DNA of 64,000 nucleotides, taken from the NCBI GenBank assembly GCA_963666705.2, contig CAXXKO010000004.1:223472-287471 (forward strand), given 5' to 3'. This document shows, piece after piece, positions 1 through 10,502 of the stretch. Every line of letters begins with the position of its first letter. Position 1 is the first letter of the stretch. The stretch comes from G963666705 sp963666705. GTDB taxonomy: Bacteria > Pseudomonadota > Alphaproteobacteria > CADEGL01. A program made the position numbers and the translations under genes. The notes under the pieces were generated by a model. That model did not search any database and was not told the DNA's origin. It was given only the letters and a program-made list of their open reading frames with translations.

Positions 1-840
1 GTCGGGCAAATCGCGCCCGAGCTGGTGTTCCACGCCGCCGCCCTCAAGCACGTGCCCGTGGTCGAGGCCCACCCGACCGAGGGGGTGCTGACCAACACCA
101 TCGGCACGCGCAACCTGGCCGACGCCTGCCGGGCGGGCGGGGTCGGCGCCATGGTGCTCATCTCCACCGACAAGGCGGTCAATCCGGCCAACGTCATGGG
201 CGCCACCAAGCGCGTGGCGGAGAGCTACTGCCAGGCCCTCGACATCGCCGAGGCGGCGCGCGAGGGCGGCACCCGCTACGTCACGGTGCGCTTCGGCAAC
301 GTGCTCGGCTCGACCGGCTCGGTGGTGCCGCTGTTCCAGCGTCAGCTCGCCGCCGGCGGCCCCCTGACCGTCACGGACGCGGCGATGACGCGCTATTTCA
401 TGACCACGCGCGAGGCGGTCGAGCTCGTGCTCCAGGCCTCCGCCCTCGGCCTCGAGGGCGCGGCCGAGGCGGGCAAGATCTACGTCCTCGACATGGGCGA
501 GCCGGTGCGCATCCTCGACCTCGCCAAGCAGATGATCCGCCTCGCCGGCCTCCATCCCGACAGCGACGTGGAGATCGTCTTCACCGGCCCGCGGCCGGGC
601 GAGAAGCTGCACGAGGAGTTGTTCCACGCCGCCGAGCAGCCGGTGCCGACCGCGCGGGCGGGCATCCTCCTCGCCGCCCCCCGCGCCGCCGACGGGGCGT
701 TCCTCGCCAAGGCGCTCGCCGAGCTCGAGGACGCGGCGCGGGCCGGCGACCGCGCCGCGACCGAGGCCATCCTCTGCCGCATGGTGCCCGAATACGCGCC
801 GCGCCAGGCCGCTTCATCCCCCGCCGCCGTGACCCGGTAG
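1..840 (+). CDS. Nucleoside-diphosphate-sugar dehydratase/epimerase, CapD/WbpM-like (3' part)
   Basis: The window opens inside this gene; 279 codons precede the TAG. The visible part is the second half of an extended SDR fold of the polysaccharide biosynthesis protein family (CapD, WbpM, FlaA1), which converts UDP-GlcNAc-type sugars to 4-keto-6-deoxy intermediates for surface glycans. Hallmarks seen are VFHAAALKHVP near the start, STDKAVNP with the catalytic Asp-Lys, NVMGATKR, RFGNVLGS, and the substrate-binding PGEKLHEEL. The Met in VMGATK sits where short soluble family members carry Tyr; Met at that place is typical of the long membrane-anchored WbpM class, so the missing 5' part probably codes for transmembrane segments. 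purH follows after 35 bases on the same strand. Family assignment is firm; the exact sugar is unknown. Confidence 0.9.
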   Translation, partial: VGQIAPELVFHAAALKHVPVVEAHPTEGVLTNTIGTRNLADACRAGGVGAMVLISTDKAVNPANVMGATKRVAESYCQALDIAEAAREGGTRYVTVRFGNVLGSTGSVVPLFQRQLAAGGPLTVTDAAMTRYFMTTREAVELVLQASALGLEGAAEAGKIYVLDMGEPVRILDLAKQMIRLAGLHPDSDVEIVFTGPRPGEKLHEELFHAAEQPVPTARAGILLAAPRAADGAFLAKALAELEDAARAGDRAATEAILCRMVPEYAPRQAASSPAAVTR

Positions 841-875
841 GGCCCGCCCGGGGCCGCCGAGACAGAGCGACGAGA

Positions 876-2462
<1,587 letters not shown>

Positions 2463-2591
2463 GAGCCTGTCCGAGATTTGACGTTGTCGGCAAACATTGG
2501 GGTTATGGCGAGTGGTCTTGGCATGATTGTGTTGGTTCGCCTTTTGGGTGGTGCTTCCAGGCGCTCGTCGGCTCAAAAAAGGTGTCAGGCA

Positions 2592-2612
2592 AAAAGGTGT
2601 AAGGCACCTTTT
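2592..2612 (+). terminator. Hairpin terminator between purH and the convergent MFS gene
   Basis: AAAAGGTG and CACCTTTT form a perfect 8-bp stem around a 5-base loop, with A-run and T-run on the two sides, so the hairpin can work for both purH (130 bases upstream) and the MFS gene arriving from the other strand. A second AAAAAGGTGTCAGG-like segment just upstream partly repeats the left arm. Confidence 0.6.
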
Positions 2613-2651
2613 CGCGTTACCTGCTCGCGCGGAACCGGTGGCAACCCCGGC

Positions 2652-3905
2652 CTACCCGTCCTCCCGTTCCTCCTCCTGGCGCACGCCCCAGAGGAGCCAG
2701 AGGCCGGCGAAGAGGAAGACCAGGATCGCCGCCATGCCGAGGCGGAAGCTGCCGCTGGCCCAGGTGACGGCCCAGACGGCGGAGAGGCCGGCCCAACTGG
2801 CGACGCGCCCGGCGAGGCCGTAGAGACCGAACATCTCCGTGCGCAGGGCCTCGGGCGCCATGCGCGCCATGAGCGAGCGGCTCGCCGCCTGGGCCGGGCC
2901 GAAGAAGACGCTGAGCAGAATCGTGAAGACCCAGAACCAGAAGGCCGAGTCGACGGCGAGCGCGGCGGCGCCGAATACGCCGATGGCTGCGACCGCGATC
3001 ATGACCGTGGGCTTGGCGCCGACGAGGTCGTCGACCCAGGCGAAGGCGGCGGCGCCGAGCCCGGCGGCGACGTTGAGGGCGATGCCGAAGACGATGATCT
3101 CGGAGAAGCCCATGCCGAAGGTCTTGCCGGCATAGACCGCGCCCAGGGCGAACAGGGTGTTGTAGCCGTTCGAATAGAGCAGGAAGGCAAGGAGGAAGCG
3201 CACGATCGGGCGGTATTCCCGCCATCTGGCGAGGGTGCCGGCGAGCTGCCCCAGGCCCTCGCGGACGATTGCGCCCGCGGTCTTGCCGGATTTGGGCCGG
3301 TCGGGGACCAGGAGCCAGAAAGGGAGCGAGAAGAGGACGAACCAGACGGCGACGAGCAGGCTGGTCGCGCGCACATGCTCCTGTGCCGCCACACCCAGGC
3401 CGAAGAGCGGCGGATCGGCCTGGATGAAGGCGAAGAGGCTGACGACGAGGGCGGCGAGGCCGCCGGCGTAGCCGAGCCCCCAGCCCCAGCCCGAGACGCG
3501 CCCCACATGGCCCGGCCGGGCCACGTCCGGCAGCATCGCGTTGTAGAACACCATCGTGAGCTCGAACGCCGTCGTCGCCACCACCACCAGGACGAAGCCG
3601 AGCATGAGGTAGGCGGGGGCGGGGGCGACGAGCCACAGCAGTGCCGTCGCCACCACCATCAGCGCCGAGATCGCCGCCAGCCACGGCTTGCAGGCGCCGC
3701 CCTGGTCGGCGAAGGCGCCGAGGACCGGGCTCATGATCGCCGTCAGGATGCCCGCGACCGCGCCCGCGAGGGCCCATAGGGCGGCGCCCGAATCCGGGTC
3801 GGGGGCCACCACGCGGACGAAGTAGTTGGCGAACACGAAGGTGCTGACGATGGTTGGGAAGGGCGAGTTGGCCCAGTCGAAGAGGCACCATGCGGCGGTC
3901 GCCAC
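2652..3905 (-). CDS. MFS transporter, UMF1 (Atg22-like) family
   Basis: An inner-membrane carrier of about 12 hydrophobic segments. The N-terminal WCLFDWANSPFPT motif is the signature of the UMF1/Atg22-like branch, whose substrates are mostly unknown. The open frame continues upstream to 4052, but that part is encoded by a copy of the intergenic A repeat and reads as arginine/glycine-rich nonsense, so it is unlikely to be translated. The GTG at 3905, seven codons before the DWANS motif, is chosen; a TTG at about 3941 is an alternative. No clear ribosome-binding site decides between them. The C-terminus is a short charged tail. The gene is convergent with purH. Confidence 0.8.
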   Translation of the reverse strand: MATAAWCLFDWANSPFPTIVSTFVFANYFVRVVAPDPDSGAALWALAGAVAGILTAIMSPVLGAFADQGGACKPWLAAISALMVVATALLWLVAPAPAYLMLGFVLVVVATTAFELTMVFYNAMLPDVARPGHVGRVSGWGWGLGYAGGLAALVVSLFAFIQADPPLFGLGVAAQEHVRATSLLVAVWFVLFSLPFWLLVPDRPKSGKTAGAIVREGLGQLAGTLARWREYRPIVRFLLAFLLYSNGYNTLFALGAVYAGKTFGMGFSEIIVFGIALNVAAGLGAAAFAWVDDLVGAKPTVMIAVAAIGVFGAAALAVDSAFWFWVFTILLSVFFGPAQAASRSLMARMAPEALRTEMFGLYGLAGRVASWAGLSAVWAVTWASGSFRLGMAAILVFLFAGLWLLWGVRQEEEREDG

Positions 3906-3969
3906 GGGGCCGCCGCGCGGCCCGGGCCCGGTGGATATGCGGCCCCTCAAGGCCGCCCCGTGCCCACTG

Positions 3970-4079
3970 GAGCGCCTCCACCTCGACGGGAACCGCAGCA
4001 GGCCGCAAGGCGGCCCGCTGATCCTCCGGCGCGCCCGCGCGGGCGCGGGCAATACGGTCCGCTGCCGCGAGCGAAACGA
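3970..4079 (+). repeat. Element A, diverged copy
   Basis: A diverged copy of the 110-bp A element seen six times in tandem at 24584-25243. It keeps the GGCCGCAAGGCGGCCCG block, the GCGCGCCCGCG block and the terminal GGTCCGCTGCCGCGAGCG, while the first hairpin is mutated. It lies directly upstream of the MFS gene and overlaps its longest possible reading frame. Confidence 0.75.
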
Positions 4080-4111
4080 TCGCTAGTGGTTCGAACCCGA
4101 CGAAAGAGGCC

Positions 4112-4283
4112 CCCTCTCCCTTGGGGAGAGGGTCGGGGTGAGGGGACGCGCGTCGGCGCGTTATTAAGAGTCTTTCCGCCGCCTGCCGGCGGCCATGCCC
4201 TCACCCTCCCGCTTCGCGGGACACTATCTTTACCCCTCACCCTCCCGCTTCGCGGGTCCACCTCTCTCCCCGGTGGGGAGAGG
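4112..4283. repeat. Element C: MITE-like sequence with palindromic ends
   Basis: Both ends are themselves short palindromes of the form CCCTCTCCC..GGGGAGAGG, and the core holds AAGAGTCTTTCCGCCGCC followed by GCCGGCGGCCATGCCCTCA. A second member lies at 57228-57363 with the same ends and core. This copy carries an extra internal duplication (CACCCTCCCGCTTCGCGGG twice). It contains no coding capacity and looks like a non-autonomous mobile or structural intergenic element. Confidence 0.7.
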
Positions 4284-4307
4284 TTTCCAAGTGTCAGACG
4301 CGAACCA

Positions 4308-4342
4308 CTAGAGTGGGTCCGATCAAAGCGGAACCGCTCTAG
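4308..4342. repeat. Element B, 35-bp imperfect palindrome
   Basis: CTAGAGTGGGTCCG and CGGAACCGCTCTAG arms around a short ATCAAAG centre. Copies of exactly 35 bp also lie at 21373, 25248 and 57168, each a few bases after an A element, except here, where a C element stands between A and B. Confidence 0.7.
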
Positions 4343-4460
4343 CGGGTCGAACGCGACACGAGTTTCCCCCTCTCCCCCCGGGGGAGAGAGCTCGGAGCGT
4401 CGGGATCGAGCCACTAGCGTACTTTCCACTTCCGTGGGATCGGTGCTGGCATATCGGATG

Positions 4461-4620
4461 GCGCTCTAGCGCCCGGCGAGGGCGCGGAGCTGGTGGCTCG
4501 CGACCGACAGCATGGCGATGTCGAGCCCCTCGGAGGACCGCAGCCGCTCGATCAGCTCCTCGGTCTGGATCGCCGCCTGGCCCCGGCCGCCGAGCCAGAC
4601 CTCGATCGCGGCGTCGGCCG
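4461..4620. repeat. Tandem duplicate of the 3' end of the glutamate dehydrogenase gene
   Basis: Bases 4461-4620 repeat 4627-4786 without a visible mismatch, at a 166-base offset. The second copy is the functional 3' end of the dehydrogenase gene (last 52 codons and TAG); the first is a detached extra copy just beyond its stop codon. It has no start of its own and is untranslated unless the stop codon is read through. Confidence 0.9.
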
Positions 4621-4631
4621 GATCGGGCGCT

Positions 4632-7600
4632 CTAGCGCCCGGCGAGGGCGCGGAGCTGGTGGCTCGCGACCGACAGCATGGCGATGTCGAGCCCCTCGGA
4701 GGACCGCAGCCGCTCGATCAGCTCCTCGGTCTGGATCGCCGCCTGGCCCCGGCCGCCGAGCCAGACCTCGATCGCGGCGTCGGCCGCGTCCTCGCCTTCG
4801 GCGGCGTCGAGCACGGCGAGGGTGAGGTCGAGCTGATGGCTGAAGACGTCGTCGACAATGGCGCCGATGGCCATGTCCTCCCATTCCGTGTCCCGCTTCA
4901 TCCGGCGCGCCATGTTGCGCACCCAGTGCAGGCCGAAGCGGGCGCCGAGCGCGAAATAGACCCGCGCCACGCGCTCGATCGCATGGTCGGTCGAGGTGGC
5001 GATGCGCACCAGGTCGCAGGCGGAGATGAGCACGTCGAGCCCGGCGATGCGGGCGGCCAGCGCCTTGGGCACCCCGCGCCGCTCGAGCTCCGCCGCCCGG
5101 GTGCGGAGCTGATCGGCGCGGTCGGGCGTGACCACGTCGTCCAGCCGGTCGGCGAGGGCGGCGATGCCGGGGCCGTAATCGGCCACGGTCGTGGCCACGT
5201 CGAGCGGGGCCGGCAGGTTGAGGAGGAACCAGCCCGTGCTGCGCTCCACCACCCGGCTGACGTCGATCAGCATGTTGCTCTGAAGCGCCGCCGGGACCTG
5301 GTTGTCGAGCGCCTCGATGCCGGCCCAGATCTCGCGCATCTGGAACACGTCGCGGGCGATCGTATAGGCGCGCGCGACATCGCTGCCGGAGACGCCGGCC
5401 TTTGCCTCCATCTCGTGGGTGAAGGCGGCGCCGACGCGGTTCACCATGCTGTTGACCACAAAGGTGGTGATGATCTCGCGGCGCAGGGGATGGCGCTCGA
5501 GCGCCTTGCGATAGGGCTTGCGCAGGGGGGCCGGGAAGTAGCGGCGCAGCTCGCCGAACAGCAGCTTGTCGTCCGGCAGGTCCGACGCGACGAGCTCGTC
5601 GAACAGCGCGATCTTGCTGAAGGCGAGCAGGACGGCGAGCTCGGGCCGGGTCAGGCCCTGTCCCTGCTCCCGGCGCTCGGCGAGCTCCTCATCGTCCGGC
5701 AGGCCCTCGATGGCGCGGTTGAGGTGGCCCTGGCGCTCGAGCGCGCGTATGAGGCGCCACTGGCTGTCCAGCAGCTCGCCGGCCTGGGCTTCCATCACGG
5801 AGATGGCCTGGCCCTGCTGGTAGCTGTTGCGCAGGACGAGGATGGCCAGCTCGTCGGTCATCTTCCCGAGCAGGGCGTCGCGCTGCTTCCCCGTCATGTC
5901 GCCCGCCGCGGTAACGCCGCCCAGCAGGATCTTGATGTTGACCTCGTGGTCGGAGGCGTCGACGCCGCCCGAGTTGTCGATGGCGTCGGTGTTGATGGCG
6001 CCGCCGTTCAGCGCGTACTCGACCCGGCCGAGCTGGGTCAGGCCGAGATTGGCGCCCTCGCCCACGACGCGGGCGCGCAAGTCGCGGCCGTCCACCCGGA
6101 CCCCGTCGCTGGCCCGGTCGCCCACATCGAGGTGGGTCTCGTGGCTGGCCTTGACGTAGGTGCCGATGCCGCCGAACCAGAGCAGGTCGACCGGCGTCTG
6201 GAGCAGGGCGCGGATGAGCGCCTGGGGCGTGACGGAATCCTCTTCCATTCCCGTGAGCGCCTTGATCTCGGGCGTGAGCGCGATGGCCTTGAGGCTGCGG
6301 TCGAAGACGCCCCCGCCGGCGGAGATCAGGCTCTCTCCGTAATCGGCCCAGCTCGACCGCGGCAGATCGAAGAGGCGCCGGCGCTCGGCGAAGCCGGTGG
6401 CCGGATCGGGGTCGGGGTCGATGAAAATGTGCAGGTGGTTGAAGGCGCCGACCAGCTTGGTATATGGGCTCAGCAACATACCATTGCCGAACACGTCGCC
6501 CGACATGTCGCCCACGCCCACGACCGTGAACGCCTCGGACTGAATGTCGAGCGCGAGCTCGCGGAAATGCCGCTTGACGCATTCCCAGGCGCCGCGCGCG
6601 GTGATGCCCATGCCCTTGTGGTCGTAGCCGGCCGACCCGCCCGAGGCGAAGGCGTCGCCGAGCCAGTAGCCATAGTCCTTGGCGACGGCGTTGGCGATGT
6701 CGGAGAAGGTCGCCGTGCCCTTGTCGGCGGCGGCGACGATGTAGGGGTCGTCGCCATCGAGCCGCACAACCCGGGGCGGGGGGGTGACCCGGTCGCCGTC
6801 GCGGTTGTCGGTGAGGTCGAGCATGCCGCGGATCAGGGTCTTGTAGCAGGCCACCACCTCTTCCATGAGCGCCTCGCGCCCGCCGCCTGGCGGTGGGCGC
6901 TTGACCACGAAGCCGCCCTTCGCACCCACCGGCACGATGAGCGCGTTCTTGACCGTCTGCGCCTTCATGAGGCCGAGCACCTCGGTGCGGAAATCCTCGC
7001 GCCGGTCGGACCAGCGGATGCCGCCGCGGGCCACGGGGCCGCCGCGCAGGTGGATGGCCTCGACGCGCGGCGAATAGACCGTGATCTCGACCCAGGGCCG
7101 GGGCAGGGGCAGGTCCGTGATCCGCGCGCTGTCGAGCTTGAGGGCGAGGTAGGGCTTCGCCGCGCCGTCGGGCCCGGCCTGGTAGAAGTTGGTGCGCAGG
7201 GTGGCGCGGACGAGGTTGAGGATGCGCCGCAGGATGCGGTCCTCGTCGAGGTTGGCGATGCCGTCGATGCCTTCCTCGACCTCGGCCGCGAGCGCCTCGA
7301 GGCGCGCTTCGACATCGGTCTGACGGTCGGGGTCGAAGCGCGTCTCGAACATCTCGACCAGCCGGCGCACCAGCCGCGGATGGGCCGACAGGGTCTCCTC
7401 GATATAGGACTGCGAATGGGTGATGCGCGCCTGGCGCAGGTAGCGGATATAGGCGCGCAGGATCACCACCTGGCGCCAGCCGAGGCCGGCCCCTATGACC
7501 AGGCGGTTGAGGCCGTCATCCTCCATCTCGCCGTGCCAGACACGCTCGAAGGCCTCCTGGAAATTGTCGCGAATCGCCGCGAGATCGACTTCCCCGCCAT

Positions 7601-9455
7601 CGCCGCGCATGAGGAAATCATGGATATAGACGGTCTCGCCCTCATCACCGGCCCGCACGGTGAAGGGATGCTCGGAAACCACCTTGAGGCCCATGTTCTC
7701 GAGCATGGGCAGGATGTCGGAGAGGGCCACCGGCTCGCCACCGTGATACATCTTGAAATGGATCACGCCCGTCGGCGCATCGACCCGGTGATAGAGGTTC
7801 ATGGCGATGGGCGCGCCGGCCCGGACGTCTTCGATGCGGCCGATGTCGCTGACGGCCGTCTGGGCCGCGAAGGCGTGCTGGTAGCCGGGCGAGAATGCCT
7901 CCCGGTAGCGGTGGAAGAGGTCGTGGCCGCGGGCCTCCCCCATGCGCTCGATCAGGGCGTCCTGCAGATCGTCCGACCACACCCGGCTGGCGGCGACCAG
8001 GCGCTCCTCGATCTGGGCCACCTGGATATCCTGCTCGCCGACGCGTGGCGCGCGAACGATGAAGTGGACGCGCGCCATGGGCGCGTCGGAGACATAGGTG
8101 GTGTAGTCGATGTCGTCGCCCTTGAAGACGGCCCGCAGGATGTCCTCGATGCGCTGGCGCAGCTCCGTATTGTAGCGCTCCCGTGGGATGTAGACGAGGC
8201 AGGAGAAGAAGCGCGCATAACGGTCGCGGCGCACGAACAGGCGGATGCGCTGGCGCTCCTCGAGATGGAGGACGCCCTGGGCCGTCTCGATCAGCTCCTC
8301 CGGCGTGATCTGGAACAGCTCGTCGCGCGGATAGGTCTCGAGGATGTTGAGCATCGCCTTGGCGTTGTGGCTGCCGGGGGCGAAGCCGGTCTGCTCCAGG
8401 ACCTGGCGGATCTTGTGACGCAGGAGCGGGATATCGAGCGGGTTGCGGTTGTACGCGGTCGAGGTGAAGAGGCCGATGATGCGCCGCTCCCCGGCGACCT
8501 CGCCCGTCGGGCCGAAGCGGCGCACGCCCACATAGTCCATGTAGACGGGCCGGTGCACCGTGGCGTACGTGTTCGCCTTGGTGATGATGAAGAGCTCCTT
8601 GCGGCGGGCGAAGGCGGCCGCCTCGCGCGGCAGTGCGGCCTTGTGCCGCGCCACCGATTCCTCGGAGATCTCGCGCAGCACGCCGAGACCCGAATTGGGC
8701 ACGATATGGAGGTAGTGCTCGCCGCCCTCCGCGGCCAATTCGTAATCGCGCACGCCCAGGAGCGTGAAGTTGTCGTCCCGCATCCATTGGAGGAACGCCT
8801 TGCCCTCGGCGACCTCCTCCTCGGGCAACGGCGACGGGCTCTCGCTCAGGTCCCGGATCAGCTCGTCGACGCGCCCGCGCATGGCCTGCCAGTCCTCGAC
8901 CGCGTGCCGGACGTCGGCCAGCACGGTCTCGATATCCCGGCGGATGGCGTCGAGCGCGGCGGGGGCCGAGCGCTGGCTGACCTCGACATGGAGGATGGAT
9001 TCGGCGATGCCGTCCGTCGACCCCGGCGCCAGCACATCCGCGAGCACGCCGCCCTCATCGCGCGCGACGCGGATGACCGGGTGGATCAGCAGGTGGACGG
9101 TCAATTGCTGGCGATTGATCGCGTTGACGATCGAATCGACCAGGAACGGCATGTCGTCGTTGACGATCTCGACCACCGTATGGGTCGAGAGCCAGCCGTG
9201 TTCTTCCTCGGTCGGGTTGTAGACCCGGATCTTCGGCGCCCCGGGGAGGCGCTTGCGCATGAAGCTCCAGATCGAGAGGGCGGAGCCATAGAGGTTGTCG
9301 GGCGTGGGCTCGAGCAGGAAATCGGCGCCCAAATCGTCGAAATACTGGCGCACGAAACGCTCGGCCGGCGCCGTCTCGCCCTCGAGCTTGTTGCGGGTTT
9401 GATCGACGATGCCGGAGATGATCTCGGACTTCAGGTCCTCGGCCAGGGCCGCCAT
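4632..9455 (-). CDS. gdhB: NAD-dependent glutamate dehydrogenase, large 180-kDa class
   Basis: A 1607-residue cytoplasmic enzyme that oxidises glutamate to 2-oxoglutarate and ammonia. The length matches the 180-kDa NAD-specific class, in which a catalytic core is wrapped by long regulatory N- and C-terminal parts. The core is recognised by GGIRWSDRREDFRTEV and VPVGAKGGFV near the middle, and by the nucleotide-binding region with VGVGDMSGDVFGNG. The frame runs open far upstream, but ATG at 9455 (MAALAEDLKSEI) is preceded by AAGGAGGGAAGG, an almost perfect ribosome-binding site. A dehydrogenase of the SDR family lies upstream on the same strand, 110 bases away. The 3' end is duplicated in tandem just past the stop. 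Regulation is not visible. Confidence 0.96.
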   Translation of the reverse strand: MAALAEDLKSEIISGIVDQTRNKLEGETAPAERFVRQYFDDLGADFLLEPTPDNLYGSALSIWSFMRKRLPGAPKIRVYNPTEEEHGWLSTHTVVEIVNDDMPFLVDSIVNAINRQQLTVHLLIHPVIRVARDEGGVLADVLAPGSTDGIAESILHVEVSQRSAPAALDAIRRDIETVLADVRHAVEDWQAMRGRVDELIRDLSESPSPLPEEEVAEGKAFLQWMRDDNFTLLGVRDYELAAEGGEHYLHIVPNSGLGVLREISEESVARHKAALPREAAAFARRKELFIITKANTYATVHRPVYMDYVGVRRFGPTGEVAGERRIIGLFTSTAYNRNPLDIPLLRHKIRQVLEQTGFAPGSHNAKAMLNILETYPRDELFQITPEELIETAQGVLHLEERQRIRLFVRRDRYARFFSCLVYIPRERYNTELRQRIEDILRAVFKGDDIDYTTYVSDAPMARVHFIVRAPRVGEQDIQVAQIEERLVAASRVWSDDLQDALIERMGEARGHDLFHRYREAFSPGYQHAFAAQTAVSDIGRIEDVRAGAPIAMNLYHRVDAPTGVIHFKMYHGGEPVALSDILPMLENMGLKVVSEHPFTVRAGDEGETVYIHDFLMRGDGGEVDLAAIRDNFQEAFERVWHGEMEDDGLNRLVIGAGLGWRQVVILRAYIRYLRQARITHSQSYIEETLSAHPRLVRRLVEMFETRFDPDRQTDVEARLEALAAEVEEGIDGIANLDEDRILRRILNLVRATLRTNFYQAGPDGAAKPYLALKLDSARITDLPLPRPWVEITVYSPRVEAIHLRGGPVARGGIRWSDRREDFRTEVLGLMKAQTVKNALIVPVGAKGGFVVKRPPPGGGREALMEEVVACYKTLIRGMLDLTDNRDGDRVTPPPRVVRLDGDDPYIVAAADKGTATFSDIANAVAKDYGYWLGDAFASGGSAGYDHKGMGITARGAWECVKRHFRELALDIQSEAFTVVGVGDMSGDVFGNGMLLSPYTKLVGAFNHLHIFIDPDPDPATGFAERRRLFDLPRSSWADYGESLISAGGGVFDRSLKAIALTPEIKALTGMEEDSVTPQALIRALLQTPVDLLWFGGIGTYVKASHETHLDVGDRASDGVRVDGRDLRARVVGEGANLGLTQLGRVEYALNGGAINTDAIDNSGGVDASDHEVNIKILLGGVTAAGDMTGKQRDALLGKMTDELAILVLRNSYQQGQAISVMEAQAGELLDSQWRLIRALERQGHLNRAIEGLPDDEELAERREQGQGLTRPELAVLLAFSKIALFDELVASDLPDDKLLFGELRRYFPAPLRKPYRKALERHPLRREIITTFVVNSMVNRVGAAFTHEMEAKAGVSGSDVARAYTIARDVFQMREIWAGIEALDNQVPAALQSNMLIDVSRVVERSTGWFLLNLPAPLDVATTVADYGPGIAALADRLDDVVTPDRADQLRTRAAELERRGVPKALAARIAGLDVLISACDLVRIATSTDHAIERVARVYFALGARFGLHWVRNMARRMKRDTEWEDMAIGAIVDDVFSHQLDLTLAVLDAAEGEDAADAAIEVWLGGRGQAAIQTEELIERLRSSEGLDIAMLSVASHQLRALAGR

Positions 9456-9565
9456 CCTTCCCTCCTTGCTGACTGCCGGGCTGACTGCCGGAACGTGTCG
9501 GACAAAACCTACCCCAACAGGCCAGGATCGCAAGGCGGCAATTGCCCGCGCCCGGGGCCCAAGAC

Positions 9566-10324
9566 TCAGGCGTTGAGGCCGCCGTCGACCATGACCGTGG
9601 CGCCGTTGACGTAGGCGGCGCCCGCGGCCAGGAAGACGATGACCTCGGCATAGTCCTCGGGTTTGCCGATGCGGCGCAGCGGCACCCTCGCCTCGACCTC
9701 TTCCGCCGTATGCGAGAACTCGCACTGCCAGTTCGAATCGACCATGCCGGGGGCGATGGCGTTGACCCGCACCTCCGGCGCCAGGCCCCGCGCCCATTCC
9801 TTGGTCATGACCACCAGGGCCGCCTTGGTGGCGCAGTAGACGGAGCTGCTGCCGCCGCCCGAGAAGGCGCTCATGCTAGAGGTGTTCACGACGGCCCCGC
9901 GCGCCGCCTTGAGGTGGGGTGCGGCCGCCCGGATCGCCCGCGCCGGCCCCAACAGGTTGACGGAGAGGAGCTTGTCCCAGAAGGCGTCGCTCTGGGTCTC
10001 GAAATCGCTTGGGGGGATGGGCCTGTCGGTGTTGGGCGTGGCGGCGTTGTTGACGAGGTAGTCGAGCCCGCCCATGGCGGCGGCCGCCGCCGCGACCATC
10101 GCCGGGACGGCGTCCGCATCGCCCATGTCTGCGGGTGCCGCGATGACCTCGTGGCCTTCGGCCTCGAGCCGCGCCACCTCGCGCGCGAGCGCGGCCGAGC
10201 CCGGCAGATCGTTGACCGCGACTTGGGTGCCCGAGCGCGCGAGCAGTTCGACCGTGGCGAGGCCGATACCGGACGCTCCGCCGGTCACCAGCGCCTTCTT
10301 CCCTGAAAGCTCGAAGCGAATCAT
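9566..10324 (-). CDS. Short-chain dehydrogenase/reductase
   Basis: A 252-residue classical SDR with the Rossmann TGGASGIG cofactor motif near residue 12, NNAA, the catalytic Ser of NTSSMS, the YCATK Tyr-x3-Lys pair, and the C-terminal VNGATVMVDGG common to 3-oxoacyl-ACP reductase-like members. Asp in VAVNDLPGS at the end of strand beta-2 suggests preference for NAD(H) over NADP(H) (inference). The ATG at 10324 (MIRFELSGKKAL) fits the family N-terminus; 14 extra upstream codons in the open frame are discarded. It stands upstream of gdhB on the same strand and is divergent from the cupin gene; substrate unknown. Confidence 0.88.
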   Translation of the reverse strand: MIRFELSGKKALVTGGASGIGLATVELLARSGTQVAVNDLPGSAALAREVARLEAEGHEVIAAPADMGDADAVPAMVAAAAAAMGGLDYLVNNAATPNTDRPIPPSDFETQSDAFWDKLLSVNLLGPARAIRAAAPHLKAARGAVVNTSSMSAFSGGGSSSVYCATKAALVVMTKEWARGLAPEVRVNAIAPGMVDSNWQCEFSHTAEEVEARVPLRRIGKPEDYAEVIVFLAAGAAYVNGATVMVDGGLNA

Positions 10325-10502
10325 CTCGTCTCCCCCGTTGCGTTCGACCGGTGGGCGCCGGCCCATCGCGCCATGGTGCCCGCCCGCCGCGCCCGCGTAA
10401 ACCGTCCGCTGCCCGCCCAGGCGAGAAGTTGCCTCGGCCGGCGCGATCGCGCAAAATCGCCCGAGCGTTAGGGCGATCCGAGCCGAGATGGAAGGTCATA
10501 CC

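Noticed and set aside
3906..4052. N-terminal extension of the UMF1-type transporter
   Set aside because: Encoded by a diverged A repeat, arginine-rich, and not present in the family, which begins shortly before WCLFDWANS.
4512..9614. A 1700-codon open frame antisense to the glutamate dehydrogenase gene
   Set aside because: It mirrors codon-position GC bias of the real gene on the other strand; composition (His, Asp, Val, Gly rich) is typical of antisense shadows and no motif is recognisable.
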